From assembly GCA_046350295.1 (NCBI GenBank), contig JAXMAR010000031.1, positions 30,414-94,413 of the forward strand: a DNA stretch of 64,000 bases, read 5' to 3'. Positions 32,248-41,412 of this stretch are shown here, one piece after another. The notes under the pieces were generated by a model. That model was not told the origin of the DNA. It saw only the letters and a list, made by a program, of their open reading frames with translations, and did not search any database. Position 1 is the first letter of the stretch, and each line of letters begins with the position of its first letter. This stretch comes from JAXMAR01 sp046350295. GTDB lineage: Bacteria; Planctomycetota; Planctomycetia; Gemmatales; Gemmataceae. The translations under genes were made by a program, and so were the position numbers.

Positions 32248-32902
32248 GGCCCGTCTCGAGCTTGTTGCGGACCTCGCGCACGACCCGGGCCGCGAGCACT
32301 TCGCGATTGGCGTGCAAGTACGCCTGAACGACCGCCGGGTCCTTCTTGGCCAGTTCGCGCAGGGCCCAGGAGACGGCCTTCACTACCATGTCGTCCCTGT
32401 CCTGCTTGACCAGATCGCACACGGCCAGGGTCCGCGCGGCGTCGCCGCTGCCACCCCGTGCCGAGTTGTTGAGAGGAACCGAGCTGACCACCGCCACGCG
32501 GCGCCACCAGCGATCCGCCGAGGCCGCCCAGCGGTGGATTGCCGCGTCGTCGATGCGGCCGTCGCGCCAGGCCGGCCCGGAAAGATAACAGGCAAAGGCG
32601 TCCACGCTCCCCCAGTCCGCCGCCCCTTTTCCGAGGCGGCGAAGCTGCGCTACGGTGATGCTCGTCATCGCCCCCGCGTGGTGATGCAACAGCTCATACA
32701 CCAGCCAGTGCGGCAAGCTGGTGTCCGCGAGGAGCGCGTGTGCCAGACGAAAGACCACTGCCGGCCGCAGCGTCTCGACGCGCCGCGTGGCGTCGCGGCG
32801 AAGGAGGCGCAGGGTGGGGACCGTTCGATCTCTCGCCGCACAGACCCCGTCACGGATCTCGGCGGCGAGGGCGCGAACGGACGGCGTGGGCCGACGAGTC
32901 AT
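32195..32902 (-). CDS. DNA alkylation repair (AlkD-like) HEAT protein
   Basis: 235 residues, all-helical, similar to AlkD-type proteins. Supporting segments are LPHWLVYELLHHHAGAMTS, LGKGAADWGSVDAFACYLSG, WRDGRIDDAAIHRWAASADR and VVKAVSWALRELAKKDP, the last being the conserved C-terminal HEAT helix. AlkD binds DNA and removes bulky alkylated purines. Catalytic Trp and Asp are not certain here, so it may be an inactive relative. Its 3' end overlaps the convergent O-methyltransferase gene by 53 bp. Confidence 0.75.
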   Translation of the reverse strand: MTRRPTPSVRALAAEIRDGVCAARDRTVPTLRLLRRDATRRVETLRPAVVFRLAHALLADTSLPHWLVYELLHHHAGAMTSITVAQLRRLGKGAADWGSVDAFACYLSGPAWRDGRIDDAAIHRWAASADRWWRRVAVVSSVPLNNSARGGSGDAARTLAVCDLVKQDRDDMVVKAVSWALRELAKKDPAVVQAYLHANREVLAARVVREVRNKLETGLKAPRRRSGRRNGSASA

Positions 32903-32917
32903 GAATGTGCATTTCTC

Positions 32918-35900
32918 TCAGGGCGCCCCGCCCAGGTCGCGCAGACGCGCCCGGCGCTCGGTCAGAGCCGGCATCGTCAGCGGCTGGACGATTTCGTTCC
33001 CGGCCAGCTCCATGCCGGTGACGGATTCGATCCAGGCACGCAGCCGTTCGACCGTCCCCTCGACCGGCTGCGGCACAGGGACGCACAGGGCGGCGCCGTC
33101 GCGCTCGGAGGCGAACATGAGGACGGAGCCGTCGGGGCGGAAGGCGAGACGGCGCACGGTGTGGCCCGGGAAAAGTCCCGGGCCGATGGAGCGGCCGGAG
33201 CCCAGGTCCCAAAGACGGATCGGGCCGTTCAGGCAGCCGGTGGCGAGAATTCTTCCGTCGGGACTGAGCGTCATTCCGAGGACGGAGCTGTCGTGGAGAA
33301 GCGGCGCGGCAAAGAGTTTTCCGGTCTGGAGGTCCCAGGTTTGAGCGAGGCGATCCTCGCCAGCGGTGATGAGTCTGGCGTTATCGGGAGTGAAAAGCAA
33401 TGCGAGAATGGAGCCGCCATGCTCCCATTCCTTTACGACCTCGAAAGTCTGCGCCGAGCGGAGGACGACCTTGGCGCGGAGAGGGTCAAAGAGGTTGCAG
33501 GCGCTGGCGAGCCATTTGCCGTCGGCGCTGAAGGCGACGGCGCTCAGGTAAGGTTCGAGCTGGACCTTGTCCCCCATTTTCTCGCCGGTCTGGACCGAGA
33601 ACTTCTGCAGGACGCCTGCCTCGCGATAAACGAGCCAGAACGAGGCGCGCTCGCCGCTCAGAACCAGGGACGCGCCCCCCGGAGGAATCGCCTGGACCGG
33701 CGCCGGAGAAAAATCGAGACGCCGCGCCGCGATGTTCCAGCGCAAGAGAGACCCGTCGTCGCACAGGGCGAGCAGCGCCTGATCGCCGTGGACCACCGCC
33801 AGATCGGTCACGCGCCGCTTGGTCGGCAACTGCACCGGAGCCTCGCCGGCGCCGAGCGCGGGCTGCCAGCGGACAACCTTCCCCCGCTCCCCCGCGGTCC
33901 AGACGTGTTCGCCGTCGCTCTCCCAGGCAAAGGCGGCGAGGCCGTCCTTTTTCTTGGGGTCGTCGCTCGGATGGAAGAGGGGTTGGCCCCAGGTCGGCGC
34001 CCGCGGCAGATCCCAGAGACGCGCCGAGGCAGGGGGACCACCGGCGCTGGCGGTGAGCGCGAGCGGCAAGCGCGGATGCAGGGCGACGTTGACCACGTTG
34101 CCTTCATGGACGACCGGGGCGCTGATGAGCCTCTGCTCGGCGACGCTCCAGAGCCGCGCCGCCCGATCCCGGCAGCCGGTGAGCAGCTGCTTGCCGTCGG
34201 CGGTGAAGGCGAGGGCCCATACCTGTTCGTCGTGCGGCATGGGCACGCCGACGGGCTGGCCCAGGCGCGGCGTGCGCGGGTCGGCCTGCCACAGTCGCAC
34301 CTCCGCAAAGGTGGTCGCCTTCTTTCCTTCATCGAAAAGGAAACTACTGCTGGCGAGCAGTTGTCCGTCCGCCGAAAAGGCGATCGTCTTGATCCGGCCG
34401 CGGTGGAGCAAGAGCCGCATCTCCGTTTTCTTGCCCGGATCGCCCGTGGCCGGCTCGATCAGGATGACGCCGCCGCGCGCCGGCGCCCCGTCAACCTTTT
34501 GCGTTTCCGCGTCGGCCGCTGGCGCCAGATCGCAGCCGATCGCCAGCAGCTTGCCATCCCCGCGCAGGGCGAGGGCGGTGGCGGCGCCGGGAAGAAGGAC
34601 CACCTTGAGCGGCTTGTCCTTCCGCCCATCCCAAACGGCAAGGAGTTTGTCCAGACCGGCGGTCACGATAGTTCCGTCCCGGAGGAAAGCGGCCCCCATG
34701 ATGGTCTCGCCATGGGAAATCACGGCGACACGGTTGAGTCCGTTGCCCCCCCGCTCGGCGTTGAAATCCCAAACGAAGGCGTTCCTGCCGACGAGGGTGA
34801 TGACGCGCTTCCCCTCGTCGTCGACCAAGATCGACTTGCAGACGACGGGCAGCGCGATGGCGGGGCCGTACAGGCGAAACGGCTCGTCCGGGTTGTCGGT
34901 TCGCTCGAAGACGCGCAACTCACCCGGACCGCCCCCCTTGAAGCCGCCGACCGTGAACAGGAAGCGGCCGCGCGGCTCGAAGACAACGCCGAAGACGCCG
35001 TGATCATGGCGCATCGACGCGCCGAGGGGCTTGCCCGAAACGGCGTCCCAGACTTGCGTGATCCTGTCCTCGCCACCGGTGACCGCGTACTTGCCATCCG
35101 GGCTGAAGGCGACCGCATAGGCCCAGCCGTTGTGCGTCAGCAGGACGGGCTTGGCGCTGACGGAGCGGGCCCAACCGCTCAGGCTGCGCCGCGCCGCGTT
35201 GGCGAGGGGCGCCGCCGCTTCCGTCTTGCCTTCCAGAAGCGTGAGGATGTCCAGGCTTTGCAGCATCCATTGCAGGCCGCGCGCCGTATCGCCGCGCTCG
35301 GCCATGAAGATGCCGCGATCGAGCACCGCCTCGGCCAGCATGCGCCGCGTTTCGAGCAGGGCCTTGGCACGCTCGGATTCCGCCAGCTGGGCGGCCTCCG
35401 CCTCGACCCGCGCCAGCTTGGCGCTCTGCCAGAGCCAGCCGACGCCGAGCAGCAGGATGAGGACGCTGGCGGCGGCGAGCGTCGCCTTGGCGGGATGCCG
35501 CTTGGTCCACTTCACGGCGCGAACGAAGACCGACGCCTTGCGGGCAAGGATCGGTTCCCCCTGGAGGAAGCGGCCCAAATCGTCGGCGAGGTCGGCCGCC
35601 GTGGGATAGCGTCGGCCGGGACTTTTCTCCAGACACTTCAGACAGATCGTCTCCAGGTCCGCCGGAATGGCGCGATTGAACTTGCGCGGCGCAACCGGCT
35701 CCTCCTGCGTCACCTTCAGGATCGTCTCGGCCGGCGTGGCGCCGTGAAAAAGAGCGTGGCCGGTGATCAACTCGTATAGGATGGCGCCGAGGCTGTAGAT
35801 GTCGGTGGCCGGGCCGATCTCCTGGTTGCGGCCTGCGGCCTGCTCGGGCGCCATGTAGGCGGGGGTGCCGAGGATGTCTCCTGTGCGGGTGAGGAAGTTG

Positions 35901-36688
35901 TCGGCGTTGAGCCGCTTGGCCAGACCGAAGTCGGTGATCTTGGGCAGGAAAGCGTCGGGAGCGAGGGTGTTCTCGGGGTCGGCGGAGCCATAGGCGGTGA
36001 GCCAGGAGTCACCCGAACGGGGACGTTCACTCCGTTCGCTCCCCTCGATTTTTTCTACCTTCTGAAAGAGGATGTTGGCGGGCTTGAGGTCACGATGGAT
36101 GACGCCCTGCTTGTGCGCGTAGTCCATCGCCAGGGCCAGCTTTTGCAGCAGGTGGGCGGCGGCGCGGGCCGGCTGCGGCCGGCCGCGCAAATAGCGCGTC
36201 AGGCTGCCGCCATCGCAGTATTCCATCGAGAAGAAGGGGAGGCCGTCCTGGTCGCCGATCTCGTAGATGCTGAGCAGGTAGGGATGGCGCAGCCGGGCGA
36301 CGGCGATCGCTTCGGTGCGGAAGCGCTCGATGTCACTGTCGGTGGCGAACGCGCCGGCAAGCACCATCTTGAGAGCGACCGGCCGCTCCAGACTCTTCTG
36401 CCAGGCCTTGTACACCACTCCCATGCCGCCGCGACCGAGTTCCTCCAGGATCTCGTAGCCCTTGACCTGCGGCAGCACCGACACGCCCGGCGCGGCGCCA
36501 CCCATCCCGGCACGGAGAATGCGCGTCGGATCCGTTCCGGGGTCGACGGCCGGTTTCGGGCCCGAAAGCGCCGACGTATTCTGGCCGAGATGCGTGGGAA
36601 CGGGGGGAGGCGCGGCGGTGGGCGCGACAGGAGCGCCCGGCCCCGCGACAGCGGGGATCTTGCCCTGGCCCGGCGGGCTTTGACTCAT
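32918..36688 (-). CDS. Serine/threonine protein kinase with C-terminal WD40 repeats
   Basis: 1256 residues. An N-terminal Pro/Ala linker precedes a Hanks-type kinase domain at about 78-350. It shows YEILEELGRGGMGVVYKAW, the ATP lysine at about 107 (VALKMVL), HRDLKPANILF, DFGLAKRL and GTPAYMAPEQAAGR. A membrane helix follows at about 395-415. The rest forms WD40 blades, for example GWAYAVAFSPDGKYAVTGGE, DEQVWALAFTADGKQLLTG and LVRWQP-like ends. It probably phosphorylates Ser/Thr targets and senses or scaffolds through the beta-propeller outside the membrane. Planctomycetes have many such kinases. No partner phosphatase is near. Confidence 0.95.
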   Translation of the reverse strand: MSQSPPGQGKIPAVAGPGAPVAPTAAPPPVPTHLGQNTSALSGPKPAVDPGTDPTRILRAGMGGAAPGVSVLPQVKGYEILEELGRGGMGVVYKAWQKSLERPVALKMVLAGAFATDSDIERFRTEAIAVARLRHPYLLSIYEIGDQDGLPFFSMEYCDGGSLTRYLRGRPQPARAAAHLLQKLALAMDYAHKQGVIHRDLKPANILFQKVEKIEGSERSERPRSGDSWLTAYGSADPENTLAPDAFLPKITDFGLAKRLNADNFLTRTGDILGTPAYMAPEQAAGRNQEIGPATDIYSLGAILYELITGHALFHGATPAETILKVTQEEPVAPRKFNRAIPADLETICLKCLEKSPGRRYPTAADLADDLGRFLQGEPILARKASVFVRAVKWTKRHPAKATLAAASVLILLLGVGWLWQSAKLARVEAEAAQLAESERAKALLETRRMLAEAVLDRGIFMAERGDTARGLQWMLQSLDILTLLEGKTEAAAPLANAARRSLSGWARSVSAKPVLLTHNGWAYAVAFSPDGKYAVTGGEDRITQVWDAVSGKPLGASMRHDHGVFGVVFEPRGRFLFTVGGFKGGGPGELRVFERTDNPDEPFRLYGPAIALPVVCKSILVDDEGKRVITLVGRNAFVWDFNAERGGNGLNRVAVISHGETIMGAAFLRDGTIVTAGLDKLLAVWDGRKDKPLKVVLLPGAATALALRGDGKLLAIGCDLAPAADAETQKVDGAPARGGVILIEPATGDPGKKTEMRLLLHRGRIKTIAFSADGQLLASSSFLFDEGKKATTFAEVRLWQADPRTPRLGQPVGVPMPHDEQVWALAFTADGKQLLTGCRDRAARLWSVAEQRLISAPVVHEGNVVNVALHPRLPLALTASAGGPPASARLWDLPRAPTWGQPLFHPSDDPKKKDGLAAFAWESDGEHVWTAGERGKVVRWQPALGAGEAPVQLPTKRRVTDLAVVHGDQALLALCDDGSLLRWNIAARRLDFSPAPVQAIPPGGASLVLSGERASFWLVYREAGVLQKFSVQTGEKMGDKVQLEPYLSAVAFSADGKWLASACNLFDPLRAKVVLRSAQTFEVVKEWEHGGSILALLFTPDNARLITAGEDRLAQTWDLQTGKLFAAPLLHDSSVLGMTLSPDGRILATGCLNGPIRLWDLGSGRSIGPGLFPGHTVRRLAFRPDGSVLMFASERDGAALCVPVPQPVEGTVERLRAWIESVTGMELAGNEIVQPLTMPALTERRARLRDLGGAP

Positions 36689-36935
36689 GATGGAACCCGG
36701 GCGCCGCGCCCTGGCCTCGTCCGCCCCAGGCTACGCCGGAAACACGCGTTTCAACGTAAACGGAAGAGCAAACATCGGTTTCGAAGACACTACAAAAGGA
36801 GGCAATCGCCCCTCTTGAATACGTTTCGGCTTCGAACGTCGGACATTTTCCGACAAAAAAAGGCCAAGCCAAACGTAGCACGCAACCTGCTTCGACGTAA
36901 TAAGTTGCGATTCCAAGCCTGCCGCGGTCGCCAGG

Positions 36936-38756
36936 TCAACCCCGTCGCTCAACACCCGCCTCCGCCCCATTGTTGCTGGGCGCCAGGCCGCGCAAGGGCA
37001 ACGGCGCCAGGAAACGCTCGCGCTGCTCCTCCTCTTCGACTTGCCGCGCCCGCGGCTTGAGCAGGTCGCTGCGGGTGAGAATCCCTACGACCTTCTTCGG
37101 GTCTTCCGCCGACACCACCGGCAGCCGGCCCACCCCGGCCTCCGCCATGCGCTCCGCGGCGGTCCGGCACGATTCCCACGGGAAGACCGTGATCGCCCCA
37201 CGGTGCAGGATGTCGTAGGTGATCGCGAAATCCAGCAGCGGCGTCCCCGCCGGTGACGTCAGCCAATCCTCGAGCAAACTCGAGCGCGTGACCACGCCGA
37301 CCAGACTCCCCTCCGCATCGACCACCGGATAGCCCTGATGCTTCGTCTTGGCCGCGCCCAGGAAGTAGTCGGCGAGCAGGCTCTTGACCGGCAAGGCCGC
37401 CGGGATCGTGACCACATCGCGCGTCATCACGTCCTCCACCATCAAGCGCTCCAGGGGATCGACGCTGTATTCGCGGCTCACGTGATAGCCGCGCCGCGCC
37501 ACTTTTTCCGTCAGGATCGAGCGCTTGAGCAGGAGGACGGTAAGCGTGTGGGCGGTGATGGAGGCCATCAACAGCGCCGGCAGCGCGTTCATGTCGTGGG
37601 TCAGCTCCAGGGCGAAGATCGCGCCGGTGAGGGGCGAACGCATCGTCCCGCCCAGCACGGCCGCCATGCTGACGAGCGGCCAGAGCGCCCGGTCCTCGCC
37701 GGGAAGGATGCCCGAGGCGATGGCCCCGAGCGCCCCGCCCATGATCAGGAGCGGCGCGAGCACGCCGCCCGACGTGCCCGAACCGAGCGCGGTCGCCCAC
37801 ATCACGCACTTCGCGATGATGAGCGGCACGAGCGCCCGCACGACATAATGTCCGCTCAACAGATCTTCAATCAAGTCATAGCCGACGCCCAGAGCCCGCG
37901 GCTGAAAGTAGCCGCCGATGCCGACCGCGATCCCCCCCAGCGCCGGCCACCACATCCAGTGGATCGGCAGGCAATGAAAGAGGTCCTCCATCGCGTAGAC
38001 GGCGAGCGTGAGCAGGATCGCCAGACCCCCGGCGGCCAATCCCACGGGGACCGCGGCGAGCAGGACGGAGACGTCGAGCCGGCCGTGCAGCGTGACCGCG
38101 AACAGCGGGCCCGGCCCCAGGAGAAACGGCCGGATCAGCGCCGCCACCAGGCTGGCGAGCGCCACCGGCACCAGGCTGCGCGGCTTCCACTCGAAGAGCA
38201 GCAATTCGACCGCCAGCAGCACCGCCGCCACCGGCGTCGCGAACGTCGCCGACATGCCGGCCGCGGCCCCGGCCACCAGCAGCGTCTTGCGCTCGGCGGA
38301 CGTCAAATGGAAGATCTGCGCCAGGATGGACCCGAAGGCGCCGCCTGTCATGATGATCGGTCCTTCCGCGCCGAACGGCCCACCCGACCCGATCGAGATC
38401 GCCGACGAGAGCGGCTTCAAGACGGCGACCTTCGGCTGCATCCGGCTGCGGCCGATGAGGATCGCCTCGATGGCCTCCGGGATGCCGTGGCCGCGGATGC
38501 GGTCGGAGCCGAAGCGCGCCATCAGCCCGATGATGAGCCCGCCCAGGCAGGGGACGGCGATGGCGAGCAGTCCCAGCTCGCTCTCGGAAGGGGGGCGAAA
38601 CTCGAGCGAGAGCCGCTGAAAGTAGAAGAGGTTGGTGAAGAAGCCGATGAGCCAGAGCAGGCCGACGGCGACAAAGGCGCACAGGGCGCCGATGATGATC
38701 GCCATGGCCGTGATCCAGAGCAGGCGAGCCTGCGCGGTGAAGTCTCCCTTGTGCAT
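36936..38756 (-). CDS. ClC-type chloride channel/exchanger with CBS domains
   Basis: 606 residues. The membrane half (about 10-430) carries the ClC selectivity motifs GSGGPFGAEGPIIMTGG, which keeps the gating Glu, and GSGTSGGVLAPLLIMGG. A tandem CBS pair lies at about 445-585, with VEDVMTRDVVTIPAA, YPVVDAEGSLVGVVTRSSLL and VGRLPVVSAEDPKKVVGILT. The gating Glu fits an H+/Cl- exchanger. CBS domains often bind adenine nucleotides and gate transport. AAGGA lies about ten bases before the ATG at 38756. Confidence 0.94.
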   Translation of the reverse strand: MHKGDFTAQARLLWITAMAIIIGALCAFVAVGLLWLIGFFTNLFYFQRLSLEFRPPSESELGLLAIAVPCLGGLIIGLMARFGSDRIRGHGIPEAIEAILIGRSRMQPKVAVLKPLSSAISIGSGGPFGAEGPIIMTGGAFGSILAQIFHLTSAERKTLLVAGAAAGMSATFATPVAAVLLAVELLLFEWKPRSLVPVALASLVAALIRPFLLGPGPLFAVTLHGRLDVSVLLAAVPVGLAAGGLAILLTLAVYAMEDLFHCLPIHWMWWPALGGIAVGIGGYFQPRALGVGYDLIEDLLSGHYVVRALVPLIIAKCVMWATALGSGTSGGVLAPLLIMGGALGAIASGILPGEDRALWPLVSMAAVLGGTMRSPLTGAIFALELTHDMNALPALLMASITAHTLTVLLLKRSILTEKVARRGYHVSREYSVDPLERLMVEDVMTRDVVTIPAALPVKSLLADYFLGAAKTKHQGYPVVDAEGSLVGVVTRSSLLEDWLTSPAGTPLLDFAITYDILHRGAITVFPWESCRTAAERMAEAGVGRLPVVSAEDPKKVVGILTRSDLLKPRARQVEEEEQRERFLAPLPLRGLAPSNNGAEAGVERRG

Positions 38757-39266
38757 TGCGCTCAGTTCCTTGGATGAAAGCGTGAGAAGAAGCGCGGACG
38801 AAAGTCCACGCGACGCGGTGACGTGAGGCGCAAGGGCCGGGTCGAGAGGGGCGCGGCCCGCCTCGCGCGCAAACAGTCACGCGCTCATCGCAAAAGGGAA
38901 CAGCAGGCGAGAAAAAGCGGCACCTGAAATGAAATGTCTGCGGCGCCCGGGGAGCGATCCTCACCTCCCTCGGCGAGCGGGGACGCGAACGCCGTCAGCG
39001 CGCTCGCTTCGCTCGGCTCCGGCGTCTGCTCGCTCATGATGCCTCGCTGCGGATAGCCATGACGCGGTGTCGCGGGGGGCGCCTTGGGAACGCCGTAGTC
39101 TCGCGTCGCAGCGGCCGCGGGCCCATGCGACTCCGCGCCGACACATCGCGGCGCCGCCGGCAGACAGACTCCGACCAGCAACAGAACGAGGAGAAGCACG
39201 AGCATTAGAACCATTTTACGCTAAGATGCCCGAAACCGTAAAGACGAACGTATCGATTCCACTGCC
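38757..39266. other. Intergenic region with a doubtful small gene
   Basis: This 510-bp gap separates the ClC gene (minus) and the GH5-like gene (plus), so it should hold both promoters. It contains one doubtful small reading frame at 38885-39214. No RNA, repeat array or recognisable site was seen. Confidence 0.5.
38885..39214 (-). CDS. Possible small secreted protein
   Basis: 109 codons on the minus strand. The N-terminus MVLMLVLLLVLLLVGVCLPA is strikingly hydrophobic and could be a signal peptide. The remainder is Ala/Pro/Ser-rich with no domain I recognise. No convincing ribosome site was found, and the frame may be chance in high-GC DNA. If it is real, it is a leaderless-looking secreted peptide upstream of a ClC gene. 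Confidence 0.3.
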   Translation of the reverse strand: MVLMLVLLLVLLLVGVCLPAAPRCVGAESHGPAAAATRDYGVPKAPPATPRHGYPQRGIMSEQTPEPSEASALTAFASPLAEGGEDRSPGAADISFQVPLFLACCSLLR

Positions 39267-40358
39267 ATGCGTTTCACGACTCTCCTGCTTCTGGCATTAC
39301 CGGCTTTCGCTCGCGCCGGCGACAAGCCGCTCGAGCGCATCCACGTCACCAAAGACAACCGCGGCTTCGTCACCGCCTCCGGCCGCCCCTTCATCGTCTG
39401 GGGCTTCAACTACGACCACGACGCCGATGGGACCCTCATCGAAGACTACTGGGACAGGGACTGGAAACGCCTCGCCGAGGACTTCACCGAGATGAAGGAC
39501 CTCGGCGCCAATGTCGTCCGGGTCCATCTTCAGTTCGCCAAGTTCATGAAGGACAAGGAGACGCCTGACAAAGACGCGCTCGCTCAACTGGGCCGGCTCG
39601 TGAAACTCGCCGAGGAACGGCGCCTCTACCTCGATGTCACCGGCCTCGGCTGTTACCACAAGAAAGACGTGCCCGCCTGGTACGACGCCCTCGGCGACAA
39701 GGAGCGCTGGCAGGCGCAAGCCGTCTTCTGGAAGCACGTCGCCCGCGTCTCCAAGGACAGCCCCGCCGTCTTCTGCTACGACCTCATGAACGAGCCCGTC
39801 GTCGCCGGCGGCAAACGCAAGCCCGGCGACTGGCTCGGGCCCCCCTTCGCGGGCAGCCACTTCGTCCAGTTCATCACCCTCGATCAGGACAAGCGCCCGC
39901 GACCACAGGTCGCCCGCGCCTGGATCAAGCATCTCACCGAAGCGATCCGCGCCGAAGACACGAGTCACATGATCACGGTCGGCCTCGTCGACTGGAGCCT
40001 CGACCGCCCGGGGCTGCAATCGGGCTTTGACCCCAAGGTCGTCGGAGCAGAGCTGAGCTTCGTCAGCGTGCACCTCTATCCGAAGTCGAAGGAGATCGAC
40101 GCCGCCATCGAGACGCTGAAGCAATTCGCGGTCGGCCGGCCGGTGCTGATCGAAGAAACCTTCCCGCTGCACTGCACGCCCGCGGAGATGGACACGTTCG
40201 TGGAACGCTCGTCGAAGATCGCCGCCGGCCACGTGGGCTTCTACTGGGGCAAGACGCTGGCGGAGCATCGCCGCTCCAAGGCGATCGTGGACGCCATCAT
40301 GGTCCAGTGGCTCGAGCTGTTCGAGCGGCGGGCGAAAGCGCTGCGGGACGGAAAGTGA
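39267..40358 (+). CDS. Secreted glycoside hydrolase family 5-like protein
   Basis: 363 residues. A short signal peptide (MRFTTLLLLALPAFARAG) is followed by FIVWGFNYDHDADGTLIED. The GH5 acid/base Glu is in YDLMNEPVV (about E176) and the nucleophile Glu in VLIEETFPLHC (about E296 or E297). NVVRVHLQFAKFM matches the barrel strand with the conserved Arg. Members cleave mannan, cellulose or other beta-glycans; the substrate here is unknown. No carbohydrate-binding module is seen. It has its own promoter region. Confidence 0.82.
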   Translation: MRFTTLLLLALPAFARAGDKPLERIHVTKDNRGFVTASGRPFIVWGFNYDHDADGTLIEDYWDRDWKRLAEDFTEMKDLGANVVRVHLQFAKFMKDKETPDKDALAQLGRLVKLAEERRLYLDVTGLGCYHKKDVPAWYDALGDKERWQAQAVFWKHVARVSKDSPAVFCYDLMNEPVVAGGKRKPGDWLGPPFAGSHFVQFITLDQDKRPRPQVARAWIKHLTEAIRAEDTSHMITVGLVDWSLDRPGLQSGFDPKVVGAELSFVSVHLYPKSKEIDAAIETLKQFAVGRPVLIEETFPLHCTPAEMDTFVERSSKIAAGHVGFYWGKTLAEHRRSKAIVDAIMVQWLELFERRAKALRDGK

Positions 40359-40401
40359 CGTGGGTCCGGCAAGGCGCTGACACGCTCCCCACCCCTCGAT
40401 C

Positions 40402-40421
40402 CTCTAGATCTAGATCTAGAG
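40402..40421. repeat. Short palindrome of repeated tctaga units
   Basis: Twenty bases with ctctaga/tctaga units form a perfect palindrome (three TCTAGA-like steps). It lies 43 bp after the GH5-like stop and 44 bp from the nucleotidyltransferase stop, so it could serve as a two-way terminator or be a degraded repeat. AT-rich compared with its surroundings. Confidence 0.4.
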
Positions 40422-40465
40422 TGGTTAGGTCGGCGGGTCGGCGTCACCCAGGGAGAGGAGAATCG

Positions 40466-40774
40466 TCATGCGGCATACAGGAGAGTTCGCTCGCGATCGA
40501 CGGCCTGTTGGAAGTAGCGATTTCGAATCGCCTCGGGCATCACCAGGTCAATCTTGCGGCCGAAAAGGTCTTCCAGGCCGTGGAGCAATCCGAAATAGGC
40601 GTCGGCAAGGGCGGCCGGAGCGAGTGGCATGAACTGGACGAGGAAATCAAGGTCACTGGAGGCCGGCTCGAATGCGCCCGTCGCGGCAGAGCCGAATAAC
40701 TCGAGCCGGGCGACATGACGCTGCCGACACAACTCCTTCAGTTTCGTCCGGTGCTGTTCGACGAGTTCGAGCAT
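40466..40774 (-). CDS. MNT-type nucleotidyltransferase domain protein
   Basis: 102 residues of the minimal nucleotidyltransferase fold. The motif LELFGSAATGAF at about 25-35 gives the G-S pair, and SSDLDFLVQF gives Asp41 and Asp43, which bind metal. ETM-like small enzymes of this kind are often the antitoxin partner of a HEPN protein, adding nucleotides to it. I see no HEPN gene beside it. Its downstream gene is absent; its upstream neighbour is the FUSC-like gene, 71 bp away. Confidence 0.82.
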   Translation of the reverse strand: MLELVEQHRTKLKELCRQRHVARLELFGSAATGAFEPASSDLDFLVQFMPLAPAALADAYFGLLHGLEDLFGRKIDLVMPEAIRNRYFQQAVDRERTLLYAA

Positions 40775-40845
40775 TGCTTGGCCTCGATGCCATTGTAGCG
40801 CACATCGGAGATGTACGCCACACGACGGAAGGTGATGGTCGCGCC

Positions 40846-41412
40846 TCAAGGCCCCACACCTTCCGCCTCCGGCGCCGTCTGCGGCTTCGGCGCGGCCGCC
40901 GGCGCGGCGTGCGGCGGCCAAACCATCGACAGCAGCCAGGTGATGGCGAAGCCGACGACGCAGCCGAGCATCACCTCCGCCACGCGCTTCAGGCCATATT
41001 CCAGCCCCGTCAGCTTCGAGTGATGGCTCAGGCCCGCCGCCAGGATGATCGCGGCGGTGATCGGCGCCTGCCGCCACATCACCGGCGTCCGGACCACATA
41101 CGAGGAGACCAGCACGGTCGCCGCCAGGGCGAAGGGCAGGATCCATTCCGTCGTGCCGCCGATGAGCAGGAAGATCAGCCCCACCGCGCAGCCGAGGGCC
41201 CCGTTGATGATGCGGCCGCAGAACGTCTGCCACGCCACCTTCACCTGCGGCTCGCTCACCGCAATCATCGAGCTGATGGCCCAGATCGGCTCGCTCTCGG
41301 CGATGAGCCGCAAGAGGAGCCACAGCACCGCCGTCGAGATGAAGATGCGCACGGCGTAATGGATGCCGAGCCAGGCGACCGGCCCCGGAGCGTTCTCCTG
41401 CTTTTCACTCAT
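40846..41412 (-). CDS. FUSC-like inner-membrane protein
   Basis: 188 residues with about five or six helices. The sequence RIFISTAVLWLLLRLIAESE, WAISSMIAVSEPQVKVAW and GALGCAVGLIFLLIGG match the FUSC/aromatic acid exporter half-transporters. The C-terminus is Ala/Pro-rich. Its ATG lies inside the end of the upstream CYTH-like gene (8-bp overlap at 41405-41412), so translation is coupled. Substrates of relatives are aromatic acids or drugs; here they are unknown. A frame extending further upstream is not needed. Confidence 0.7.
   Translation of the reverse strand: MSEKQENAPGPVAWLGIHYAVRIFISTAVLWLLLRLIAESEPIWAISSMIAVSEPQVKVAWQTFCGRIINGALGCAVGLIFLLIGGTTEWILPFALAATVLVSSYVVRTPVMWRQAPITAAIILAAGLSHHSKLTGLEYGLKRVAEVMLGCVVGFAITWLLSMVWPPHAAPAAAPKPQTAPEAEGVGP

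Noticed and set aside
32312..35779. 1155-codon open frame on the plus strand opposite the WD40 kinase
   Set aside because: Antisense shadow of the kinase; composition is Arg/Gly/Gln-rich with no domain.
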